A DNA stretch of 64,000 bases. It comes from Alicyclobacillus herbarius DSM 13609. Lineage in GTDB: Bacteria > Bacillota > Bacilli > Alicyclobacillales > Alicyclobacillaceae. Location of the stretch: contig NZ_AUMH01000004.1 in assembly GCF_000430585.1 (NCBI RefSeq), positions 113,781-177,780 on the forward strand, written 5' to 3'. Shown here one piece after another: positions 43,661 through 51,201 of the stretch. A program made the translations under genes and the position numbers. Under the pieces are notes generated by a model that did not search any database, was not told where the DNA came from, and saw nothing but the letters and a program-made list of their open reading frames with translations. Position 1 is the first letter of the stretch. Each line of letters starts with the position of its first letter.

Positions 43661-44044
43661 ATGTCCAATCCATCCGATAGGAAGTACCATCCAGAACACA
43701 CGTGGGCCAAGGTCGAAGGCGAACTGGCCCGTATCGGTATCACCGATTTTGCCCAGGAACAGCTGGGCGACATCGTGTTTGTCGACTTGCCGTCGAAGGG
43801 CGGCCGGCTCACCCAGGGCGAGAGCTTCGGCACCGTCGAGTCCGCAAAAACCGTCTCCGACCTGATTGCGCCGGTCAGCGGCGAGGTGGTCGAGGTCAAC
43901 AGCGCCCTGGACGACGACCCGGAAACCGTGAACGAATCTCCGTACGAAAACGGCTGGATGGTTGTGGTCCGGATCGACAACCCCGGCGAGTTGGACGACC
44001 TATTGTCAGCCGACGCCTACGAGCAGGTCATCGAGGACGAGTAG
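43661..44044 (+). CDS. gcvH: glycine cleavage system H protein (lipoyl carrier)
   Basis: 127 residues. H-protein fold with lipoylated K63 in TVESAKTVSDLIAPVSGEVVE and GDIVFVDLPSKG, ENGWMVVVRID. Normally shuttles the aminomethyl group among GcvP, GcvT and GcvL. None of those is near. GcvH is sometimes the hub for lipoate assembly, and some GcvH-like proteins serve heterodisulfide-reductase-like sulfur oxidation. ATG 43661 has GAGGAGGG upstream; the longer open frame is non-coding. Confidence 0.93.
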   Translation: MSNPSDRKYHPEHTWAKVEGELARIGITDFAQEQLGDIVFVDLPSKGGRLTQGESFGTVESAKTVSDLIAPVSGEVVEVNSALDDDPETVNESPYENGWMVVVRIDNPGELDDLLSADAYEQVIEDE

Positions 44045-44070
44045 TATCCCAAGAAATTTGAGGCTGTAAG

Positions 44071-44098
44071 CCCCGTCCTGCTCCAAAAGTGGGCGGGG
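44071..44098. terminator. terminator between gcvH and arsC
   Basis: CCCCGTCC/GGGCGGGG pairs over 8 bp (one T-G), 12-nt loop, followed by ATTTCC. It sits between two convergent genes and can serve both. Confidence 0.55.
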
Positions 44099-44117
44099 AT
44101 TTCCGCATTGGTCCAAG

Positions 44118-44537
44118 TCACTCGATTTCCTGTAGGAAGGCTTCAATTTTGTCGCGTATCGCATCCCGCACCTCGCGGAATTTGGCCTGAATCTCCGCCT
44201 CTGTCCCGGTTGCCTTTGCCGGGTCCTCAAACCCCCAATGCAGGCGCTTCACATGCGCGGGCGTCCTGGGACACCTATCGTTTGCATCTCCGCACAACGT
44301 AATCACGTAGTCAGCCTGATTCAGCAGGTCCGGATCAATCAATTTTGATTGGTGATGCGAAATGTCGATTCCAACCTCTTGCATGGCAGCTACGGCCCTG
44401 GGATTGAGCCCATGGGCCTCCACGCCTGCACTGTGTACCTTAATCTTGTCGCCACCAAGATAACGCGCCCATCCTTCTGCCATCTGGCTACGGCAGGAAT
44501 TTCCGGTACAAAGGAAGTACACCCGTTGTTTCGTCAT
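44118..44537 (-). CDS. arsC: arsenate reductase, thioredoxin-coupled
   Basis: 139 residues. Low-molecular-weight phosphatase fold of the pI258 type: P-loop [16 protein letters not shown] with C10 and C15, and the redox pair C82 and C89 in [11 protein letters not shown]. Reduces arsenate to arsenite using thioredoxin, after which ArsB expels it. Last gene of the minus-strand ars operon, 15 nt after arsB. Confidence 0.96.
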   Translation of the reverse strand: MTKQRVYFLCTGNSCRSQMAEGWARYLGGDKIKVHSAGVEAHGLNPRAVAAMQEVGIDISHHQSKLIDPDLLNQADYVITLCGDANDRCPRTPAHVKRLHWGFEDPAKATGTEAEIQAKFREVRDAIRDKIEAFLQEIE

Positions 44538-44552
44538 TGTGAGCCCTCCTTG

Positions 44553-45842
44553 TTAGTACACAAGCAAAGTCCACAAGTATAACCCGGACAGCGTGATGAA
44601 CAGCGTCGGAACGGTTAGGACGATCCCGGTCGTGAAGTATCGGCCCCAGCTGATGGAAATCCCCTTCTTGCCGAGTACGTGCAACCACAGCAGGGTCGCT
44701 AGGGAGCCGATGGGGGTGATTTTGGGACCGAGATCGCATCCTATGACGTTTGCGTAGACTAGGGAGTGGTACATCACTCCGGTTACGCCCGTAGCGTGAA
44801 TGGCCAGCGCGTCAATCATCACGGTCGGCATGTTATTCATGACACTGGATAGAATCGCAGCGATGAACCCAGTGGCCACCGTGGCGACAAACGGACCAGC
44901 GTGTGTCGTCGTGAGGACCGCATGTCCGAGGAGATTGGTCAATCCGGCGTTGCGCAGCCCGTATACCACGACATACATCCCAATCGAGAACACGACGATG
45001 GCCCACGGAGCCTCTCGAATCACTCGCCCGGGCTGAATCACCCGCGTGCGTGCGCCAGCCCCCAGGAACACGATGGCGATGAGGCCTGCGACCGAAGATA
45101 CAGAGATGTGCAGCAGCTCTGTGAGAATGTAACCGACTAAGAGTACCGCAAGGATGATCCACGATGCCTTGAACATCCCGTGATGTACAATGGCACTGCC
45201 TGGCTCCGGCAAATCACTTGGGTTATACCTTTCTGGGATGTCACGCCGGAAAAAGAGGTACAGGACAAGCATGCTGGCACCCAGAGAGAACAGGTCCGGC
45301 ACAATCATGTGGACAAGGTAACTCAGAAATCCGATATGAAAATAGTCAGCCGACACGATGTTCACCAGGTTGCTGACGACAAGCGGCAGGGACGTGGTGT
45401 CCGCGATAAATCCGCTCGCCATAATAAACGGGAGCATCTTCTTGGTATCGAATTTCAGGAGCTTGATTTTTTCAAGAACGATGGGCGTCAAAATGAGCGC
45501 CGCGCCGTCGTTGGCGAAGAAGGCAGAGACGATGGACCCGAGCAAAGTCACGTAGAGGAACACCTTTCGTCCATCGCCGTCTGCAGCACGTGCCATCCTC
45601 AAGGCCGCCCATTCAAAAAAACCGATCTTATCAAGGATGGTGGAAATGATAATGATGGCAACGAATGCAAACGTCGCGTCCCAAACGATTTTGGTAACCG
45701 CCAGCACATCCTGAAACGAGACCACATGAAAAATGAGTGCAAGCACGGCGCCACCGAGCGCGCTCCAGCCAATGGATAAGCCTTTCGGCTGCCAAATCAC
45801 AAAGACCAATGTGACGACAAACAACGCGACCGCTAAATAAAT
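44553..45842 (-). CDS. arsB: arsenite efflux membrane protein ArsB
   Basis: About 429 residues with 11-12 membrane helices. ArsB/NhaD type: FVIWQPKGLSIGWSALGGAVLALI, FFANDGAALILTPIV, MNNMPTVMIDALA, YANVIGCDLGPKITPIGSLATLLWL. Expels arsenite/antimonite, with or without ArsA (absent here). Start: an in-frame ATT at 45842 has AAGGAG 8 nt upstream and restores the usual short hydrophobic N-terminus (I-Y-L-A-V-A); the first conventional start, TTG at 45824, is 26 nt from that site. I therefore favour an ATT start. Confidence 0.93.
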   Translation of the reverse strand: MYLAVALFVVTLVFVIWQPKGLSIGWSALGGAVLALIFHVVSFQDVLAVTKIVWDATFAFVAIIIISTILDKIGFFEWAALRMARAADGDGRKVFLYVTLLGSIVSAFFANDGAALILTPIVLEKIKLLKFDTKKMLPFIMASGFIADTTSLPLVVSNLVNIVSADYFHIGFLSYLVHMIVPDLFSLGASMLVLYLFFRRDIPERYNPSDLPEPGSAIVHHGMFKASWIILAVLLVGYILTELLHISVSSVAGLIAIVFLGAGARTRVIQPGRVIREAPWAIVVFSIGMYVVVYGLRNAGLTNLLGHAVLTTTHAGPFVATVATGFIAAILSSVMNNMPTVMIDALAIHATGVTGVMYHSLVYANVIGCDLGPKITPIGSLATLLWLHVLGKKGISISWGRYFTTGIVLTVPTLFITLSGLYLWTLLVY

Positions 45843-46008
45843 CGCTGTCTCTCCTTAGTGGGCGGACCTTCGCGGGCGTCGGCAACGAGATCGACGCCCT
45901 TTTCCATTTCGTCGATGTTAACTTACACAACACGCAGTGGATTCGGCTGGCGTACGGCACGCTCCAGACAGTCCGCCACACGCGACTTGTGCGCCAGATT
46001 CTTTACGG

Positions 46009-46134
46009 TCAACCTCCTGTTGGAGGACGACGAAGACTTCCCACCGGATCGAGTCCGAAAAAGGTGCGGTAGAAGGTAAGCGACCGTTCAAAGTCGCGCA
46101 CATTGATAGCCACGTGGGGTTTCAAGGCGGTCAT
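46009..46134 (-). pseudogene. arsI: truncated ArsI/CadI-type glyoxalase-family gene
   Basis: Frame from ATG 46134, with AAGGAGG upstream and ATGA overlap with arsR. It encodes TALKPHVAINVRDFERSLTFY and FFGLDPVG, the start of an arsenic-operon VOC-fold protein (C-As lyase/cadmium-induced type), then hits TGA at 46009 after 41 codons; a canonical protein is 130-180 residues. The next ~150 nt before arsB do not show the rest in any frame, so this is a deletion or decayed remnant. Confidence 0.7.
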
Positions 46135-46502
46135 GGGCAACATCCTCCTTGTGCATTGACACCGTAATTCTCAGCCTCGCCGTTCCCAGAAGGGTACAAC
46201 TCCACTCTCAGGGCATGGATCAATTCTTCGATGGCGTCCGGATTCGGAAAGTAGCAAGTCCACGGGCCTCGCACTTCCTTGCGAATGAGGCCCACCTTCT
46301 CCAGTGCTTTCAGGTGGTGTGAAACCGTGGGCTGTGAGAGGCCTGTAACCGCGACCACGTCCGCGACACAACAGCCATTCTCATAGGCTTCAATCCGGTC
46401 ACAGCAAGTACCAATGGCTCCCTTCGCCATAATTCGCAGGATGGTGAAGCGGCTCTTGTTGGCGAGCGCATTTAGCCGAGCGAGCACAGTTTCCGTATTC
46501 AT
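46131..46502 (-). CDS. arsR: ArsR-family arsenic-responsive repressor
   Basis: 123 residues. Winged helix: LARLNALANKSRFTILRIM, VVAVTGLSQPTVSHHLKALEKVGLIRKEVRG. Instead of the classic ELCVCDL, cysteine pairs C33-C34 (GTCCD), C44-C45 (NGCCVAD) and a C-terminal CC are present and could form the arsenite site. Represses the ars operon; arsenite releases it. ATG 46502 has GGAGG 5 nt upstream; the alternative start at 46514 has none. The operator palindrome covers the start region. Confidence 0.93.
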   Translation of the reverse strand: MNTETVLARLNALANKSRFTILRIMAKGAIGTCCDRIEAYENGCCVADVVAVTGLSQPTVSHHLKALEKVGLIRKEVRGPWTCYFPNPDAIEELIHALRVELYPSGNGEAENYGVNAQGGCCP

Positions 46503-46563
46503 ATTCACCTCCATCGATATCGATGTTCGTGAATATCGTATCGTGAGTATGTGGGGGTGTCAA
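46501..46563 (-). promoter_or_regulatory. ars operon promoter and nested palindromic operator
   Basis: Minus strand: TTGACA (46558-46563), 17 nt, TACGAT (46535-46540). Between the -10 and the start codon lies a double palindrome: outer arms ATATTCAC (46501-46508) and GTGAATAT (46529-46536), inner 14-bp palindrome CATCGATATCGATG (46512-46525), both centred on 46518.5. The outer arm covers the ribosome site of arsR, a typical ArsR arrangement. Confidence 0.8.
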
Positions 46564-47003
46564 GGTGAAATTCCCGTATGCGCGGCATTTTAGAGGAAAA
46601 CAAACGCATTCACGTTTTTGTTCTGATGGTTGATGTCGCTTTGTCAAAAAATCCTCCGAGAACAGGTCCAACGATTGCGCTAACGAATCCCAAGCATCGT
46701 CGGAATTCTTTAGGTAAGCGGACCGCTTGGCTCTGACTACTCTGGAAAAGCTTTGCTCGTTCCATGTGAATCACCTCCGCAGGCCACTGCCTGGCCAGGA
46801 CAGGGACCGATTGTCCTCACGATAAATATTCGCCAGCCGCTGGGCGCATCGTCCACATCGGCGTGCGAGCCATGTATATCCCTCATCCGGTCCGCGGCGT
46901 GCATCCACAGTCCCCTATCTGCCATGTCGAAGACGGCAATCCATTCTGCCCCCATTATACTGGATGGGGTGCAACTGGGGGTGTGCATACAATCCGCCTG
47001 GTC
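46564..47003. other. intergenic stretch, no gene called
   Basis: About 440 nt between arsR and the VOC gene. A minus-strand frame (46737-46988) and plus-strand frames lack ribosome sites and family resemblance. CCCCA/TGGGG arms (46950-46969) with a TATAAT complement between them form a weak hairpin. Possibly decayed sequence. Confidence 0.4.
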
Positions 47004-47402
47004 TCAGTACATCATCCGCTCATCCAGGTAGTACTTGAACTCCAGCAGGTTGTTGGACGGATCAATCAGAAAGAACGTCTCATGTTCCTCCACCAAGCCT
47101 TCGAAACGTCTGGAAGGGGGCTGGAAAAACGGTAGTTCCCGCATTTTCGCCAGGCGGAGCAAGTTATCAAACTCACGCTTGTCCGAAAACGTGATACCAA
47201 AATGGCGGGGATACATCTTGGGATTGCGGTCCCAGGCGTCGGAAAGGTGACACACTACCTGATCACCGAAAAAGTCGAGGGTGATGCGGTCGTCATAACG
47301 CCGGGCCAATTTGCAGCCTAGACCCTTGACATAAAACTCGTACGCCTCATCCAAGTCACGGCAAGGAATCGCCAGGTGAAACACGTTATTCGCGTTGCGC
47401 AT
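47004..47402 (-). CDS. VOC-superfamily (glyoxalase-like) protein
   Basis: 132 residues. Vicinal-oxygen-chelate fold: NNVFHLAIPCRDLDEAYEFYVKG, KLARRYDDRITLDFFGDQVV, FLIDPSNNLLEFKYYLDE; likely metal ligands are H9, H50 or thereabouts and the E of LEFKYY. Resembles catechol-dioxygenase-like VOC enzymes of unknown substrate. AAAGGAGG precedes the ATG. Same strand as and 125 nt after comA, so it may belong to the sulfolactate-type cluster. Confidence 0.85.
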   Translation of the reverse strand: MRNANNVFHLAIPCRDLDEAYEFYVKGLGCKLARRYDDRITLDFFGDQVVCHLSDAWDRNPKMYPRHFGITFSDKREFDNLLRLAKMRELPFFQPPSRRFEGLVEEHETFFLIDPSNNLLEFKYYLDERMMY

Positions 47403-47527
47403 GGAGAACCTCCTTTGTCAGCAGCCGTCGGAAATTGCCGGGTAACGCCAAGCGATGGTCAAGGCAGACGGGCCGGCCGAAGGAATGCCGGCCACGGGTA
47501 GGCGACCAAAGGCACCGCACACTTCCA

Positions 47528-48292
47528 TCAGGAAAACCGCAATAAGGTGTCCGAACGCAGACCCAGACGCAGCGTCTCCAGCGCGACAGCATCATCAAAA
47601 GCCACATTGGCCAGGTTCACGTTGGCGCCGAACGAGTGAATGAAGTAGGTCTGCAAGGTTTTGTTCGGCGCCTCAAACACCACCCGGTCGAGGTCGATGC
47701 CTGAGTCAGCAATCTCTTCAATCAATCCGTAGCGGACCTCGCCGTTGCTGCGGCAGATGCCGCTGGTGCCACTCTCTCGCGCCTCTGTGATGACCTTGGC
47801 GGCGCCGGCAGCCAAGTCCTCCTGGATGTACGCAATCCAGCGCGCCGGTGAGAGGCGAATGGACTTCTCCCCGTCCTTGTAGCCAACCTCGCTGAAGACC
47901 GTAAACTCGTCGGAAAACTCCCGGATATAACGGGCCTTGTCCCTGTTCGACAGGTCAATGGTCCCATTGGAAATCTCGACGTAGCGGCACCCGTAGCGGT
48001 GCAAATAGCGCCGGTAGTCCGCCAATTTTCCCTGATGGAGGTGCTTTTCAAACAGCGTCCCACCGAAGAACCAGCCAATCTCGTGTTCATCCAGCGTGCG
48101 GATCTTCTCGGTCAGGTGCTTGGTGATGACGGATGTACCCCAACCAAATTTGACAAAGTCGATGAACCCGTCAAAGCTCTCGATGACGTCCTGAAAGTGG
48201 CGAAAAGGTACACCATTATCAATCAATATGGTGAGCCCGCGCGAGCGGGGTTTTCTCGCCCGCTCCGGCAGCGTCAGTGCGGCCGTATTCAC
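47528..48292 (-). CDS. comA: phosphosulfolactate synthase
   Basis: 254 residues. ComA-family TIM barrel: GLTILIDNGVPFRHFQDVI, FIDFVKFGWGTSVI, FGGTLFEKHLHQG, YVEISNGTIDLSN, VFSEVGYKD, VITEARESGTSGIC, VVFEAPNKTLQTYFI. Adds sulfite to phosphoenolpyruvate giving (2R)-phospho-3-sulfolactate, a first step to coenzyme M in archaea and to sulfolactate in Bacillus spores (YitD). GTG 48292 has GAGGAGG upstream and overlaps the ligase stop. No ComB phosphatase or ComC dehydrogenase is in the window. Confidence 0.92.
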   Translation of the reverse strand: MNTAALTLPERARKPRSRGLTILIDNGVPFRHFQDVIESFDGFIDFVKFGWGTSVITKHLTEKIRTLDEHEIGWFFGGTLFEKHLHQGKLADYRRYLHRYGCRYVEISNGTIDLSNRDKARYIREFSDEFTVFSEVGYKDGEKSIRLSPARWIAYIQEDLAAGAAKVITEARESGTSGICRSNGEVRYGLIEEIADSGIDLDRVVFEAPNKTLQTYFIHSFGANVNLANVAFDDAVALETLRLGLRSDTLLRFS

Positions 48293-49899
48293 GGCATGGA
48301 CCTCCTCTCTTTGGCCACCGGAACCCGCATCGTCTCCATCAACTCCTGCTTCAGTCGCGTCCGCTGCACCTTCCCCGTTGGGCCGACCGGAATCGTGTCG
48401 ACAAACCGGATTTCCGCCGGCCACTTGTAGCGCGACAACGAAGACTGGCAGAGCTCAAGGATTTCGCTTGCAACCCGCTCTCGTTCGGATGGGGCGGCAT
48501 CGGTCACGACACACGCCGTCACCCTTTCTCCGTACAGGCGATCCGGCAGGCCGATGACGCCGACCTGGCGCACTCGCGGGTGTTCCCGAATGACGTCCTC
48601 GACCTCATACGGGCTGACCTTCTCCCCCGCACGGTTAATCATCTCTTTCTTGCGGCCTGTGAGGTACACGTAGCCATCCTCGTCCTGGTAGCCGAGGTCA
48701 CCCGTGTGGAACCAGCCGCCGGCAAAGTCTTTCGGGCTGTCCAGACCCTCGTACGCCTCAATCACGCTGGCCCCGCGGATGACGATTTCCCCTGTTTGCC
48801 CTGGAGGCAAGGGGCGATTCGCCTCATCCACCACCTGCAGTTCCAGCCCCACCGGCCTCCCGACCGATCCCAGTCGCCGCTCTCCGGGCGGTAAGGGATT
48901 GACGCAGATTTGGCTGGCGGCTTCGGTCATTCCGTAGGACTGGATGATGGGGATGCCAAACTCCCGCTCAAACCGCTTCGCGTCCAGCACCGGCAGCGGA
49001 GCGGAGGCGGACCGGACGAAGCGCAGGCTGTCCGGAATCCGCTCGGGGCGCGGCTTTTTCAACAGAATCGCGATGATGGTTGGAACCGCCGACACCCAGG
49101 TCACCCCAAACTCCTCCACCGTCGGCCAGAACGAGGACGCGCTGAACCGGGGGGCAAGGATGATGCGCCCGCCGGAGAGCAGGGTCGATAGAAAAGCGAT
49201 GACCTGCGCGTTGATGTGAAACATCGGCAGGAAGCAGTAGGTCACGTCATCCTGGGTTAAACGGTGCGAGAGGATGACGTTGTTCGCGGTGGCCAACAGG
49301 TGCCGGTGGCGCAAAGCGACCGCCTTCGGGGCGCCCGTGGTGCCCGAGGTGTAGAGCAGCACCCCCTGTGCCTCGTCGGATACGGCGGAAACTGGCGCGA
49401 GGACCCCGGTGTTCGCAGCCTTCGGGGCCTGGTCCACCGGCAGCGGGGCTTCCACCCATCGTCCGCCGTCTTGCTTGACCAACCGTCGCGAAGGCTGTGG
49501 ATCGGCCACATCATCAGTCAGCCAGACCTGCTCAAGGCTGTCCGGAACACCCCCCCTCTCCCCAAGCACTTGCCACTGTTCAGGCCGGAGCACCGCAGCC
49601 GCCGCCTGACACCGCTCGAAGAACACCGTAAGCTCCGCCACAGGCATCTCCGGGTTGCAGGGAGCCGCCACAGCGCCGAGGCGAATGAGGGCCAACCAGG
49701 TCACGGCAAACAGCGTAGAATTCGGCACCCCCAGCACGACCCGCTGCCCGGGCTTTACGCCAGCGGCGGCCAGCTGCACAGCCAACCGCTCGGCTTCCTG
49801 AAACACCTCACGCCGTGTGTGCCAGCGACCGGCAAAGTGGAGGCACGGGCTTTCCCCAGGGAACGGCGCGGCAAACAAACGTTCAATCAACTGGGACAT
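48289..49899 (-). CDS. AMP-dependent acyl-CoA synthetase / acid-CoA ligase
   Basis: 536 residues. ANL superfamily: LLYTSGTTGAPKAVALRH (P-loop), YCFLPMFHINAQ, IQSYGMTEAASQ, WFHTGDLGYQDEDGYVYLTGRKKEMINRAGEKVSPYEVE, and C-terminal PVGPTGKVQRTRLKQEL with catalytic Lys. Activates a carboxylic acid as acyl-AMP then as CoA thioester. It overlaps comA by 4 nt and follows the acyltransferase by 88 nt, so it probably activates the acid used in that pathway. ATG 49899 has AAAGGAG upstream. Confidence 0.92.
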   Translation of the reverse strand: MSQLIERLFAAPFPGESPCLHFAGRWHTRREVFQEAERLAVQLAAAGVKPGQRVVLGVPNSTLFAVTWLALIRLGAVAAPCNPEMPVAELTVFFERCQAAAAVLRPEQWQVLGERGGVPDSLEQVWLTDDVADPQPSRRLVKQDGGRWVEAPLPVDQAPKAANTGVLAPVSAVSDEAQGVLLYTSGTTGAPKAVALRHRHLLATANNVILSHRLTQDDVTYCFLPMFHINAQVIAFLSTLLSGGRIILAPRFSASSFWPTVEEFGVTWVSAVPTIIAILLKKPRPERIPDSLRFVRSASAPLPVLDAKRFEREFGIPIIQSYGMTEAASQICVNPLPPGERRLGSVGRPVGLELQVVDEANRPLPPGQTGEIVIRGASVIEAYEGLDSPKDFAGGWFHTGDLGYQDEDGYVYLTGRKKEMINRAGEKVSPYEVEDVIREHPRVRQVGVIGLPDRLYGERVTACVVTDAAPSERERVASEILELCQSSLSRYKWPAEIRFVDTIPVGPTGKVQRTRLKQELMETMRVPVAKERRSMP

Positions 49900-49987
49900 C
49901 ACTTTGGACTCCTTTCGCATTCTCCCGATGGTACGGCTCTCAATCACGATGGGCAGGTGCTCATCACCCACAGCGCTGACGGCGCCG

Positions 49988-51169
49988 TCAGGCGCTCGGC
50001 GAAACGGTGTTCGCCGCCTCGGGCTTGCGCACCGGCCACTTCACTTTGCGGCCGACACAGTACGCCAAATACGGCACCTTGCCTATCAGGTAGGCGACCA
50101 GCATGCCAGAGAAGTACACAAACAAAACCGCAAACGGGACCGATCCGTACGTCACCCAGCTCGGGGTGTGCAAATGCGGCACGATGTGCCACAAAAGGTC
50201 AAGCGGGAACGGCTGAAACAAGAAGATCCCGAACGAGGTCGACGAGGCGAGCATCACAAACCGGCTAAACGGCTGCCAGCCTGGCCGCGTGCGCCGCTCT
50301 GCCCAGGCCATGCCCAACTGCCACATGTTGAGCGTGACAATCAAAGCGTACGGAGCCATAAGCGGGGTCTCGGCCAACTCCGCCCGCGAATCTGAATAAC
50401 CGAGGACAAACCGTTCAAAGAAGTACTGCGCCCACATCGCCAGCACGCCGATAACCAACAGCCAGCGCAACAGCGCCACATGCGATTTGACGTACGCCTT
50501 CACGCGTTCATAGTGACAAGCCAGAATTCCGCCCGCCACGAACCAGAACTGGTATGTTAAGACGAAGGTGCCATAGCGGGCTGTGATACGCGCAATTAGG
50601 TACGGCCACTGATGCTGGTAGTCGATGTTGGGCAACCAATAGTGGTAGAACGCCGTCAGCGCCAACTGAAAGACAAAGCTGCCGATGAAGATGTGCACAT
50701 GCCAACGCTCCAGTTTCCGCAGGCCGTAAAGAAGAATCGGGAAGACGATGTAAAATTGAATGGACACCAGCACGTAGTAAACATAGCCCTGGTCTCCGAC
50801 TTTGAGCGAATGCCCGAGCTTCGCCAGAAAGGCCTCGAAACCGTGGCCGTAGTTGTGAGCATAGAGAATATAGGCGATATTCCAGACCACGTACGGCACC
50901 GCAATCAGGGTCAGCCGTTTCCACCAAAACTTCAGGGTGCTGAACGGCCTGTGGTAGTACGTGATAAACAACACCAACCCGGTGATAAACATGAACGATT
51001 CGCGCGTAAAGTGCATCGACGAGTGCACCGCACCGACCGATAAAAACGGAGCGGTCCAATCGGTCAGGCGCGACATGTAAATCGTGACGGTGTGCACTGA
51101 CAAGACGCCGAGCATGATAAACGCGCGCATCAGGTCGATTTCATACAAGTGAACCTTCTTTTGCGCCAA
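49988..51169 (-). CDS. acyltransferase-3 family membrane protein
   Basis: 393 residues with about ten membrane helices. N-terminal EIDLMRAFIMLGVLSVHTVTIY (catalytic His), SMHFTRESFMFITGLVLFITY (conserved R-E-x-F-x-F-I-x-G), and multiple TMs to the C-terminus. AT-3 enzymes transfer acyl groups to sugars, peptidoglycan or lipids at the membrane (OatA/NolL/WecH type). Starts 32 nt after the MFS gene and 88 nt before the ligase; co-transcription with the comA cluster is likely. Confidence 0.85.
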   Translation of the reverse strand: MAQKKVHLYEIDLMRAFIMLGVLSVHTVTIYMSRLTDWTAPFLSVGAVHSSMHFTRESFMFITGLVLFITYYHRPFSTLKFWWKRLTLIAVPYVVWNIAYILYAHNYGHGFEAFLAKLGHSLKVGDQGYVYYVLVSIQFYIVFPILLYGLRKLERWHVHIFIGSFVFQLALTAFYHYWLPNIDYQHQWPYLIARITARYGTFVLTYQFWFVAGGILACHYERVKAYVKSHVALLRWLLVIGVLAMWAQYFFERFVLGYSDSRAELAETPLMAPYALIVTLNMWQLGMAWAERRTRPGWQPFSRFVMLASSTSFGIFLFQPFPLDLLWHIVPHLHTPSWVTYGSVPFAVLFVYFSGMLVAYLIGKVPYLAYCVGRKVKWPVRKPEAANTVSPSA

Positions 51170-51201
51170 AACCTGCGACCTCCTTGCACGCGAAACCGCC
51201 T

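Noticed and set aside
43661..44044. gcvH as part of a sulfur-oxidising lipoate-binding (sHdr) system
   Set aside because: The sequence looks like an ordinary H protein and no Hdr-like, lipoate ligase or TusA genes are nearby; kept only as a remote option.
47004..47402. Displaced arsI belonging to the ars operon
   Set aside because: It lies on the far side of the ars promoter and its closest style is that of dioxygenase-like VOC proteins; the true arsI remnant is at 46009-46134.
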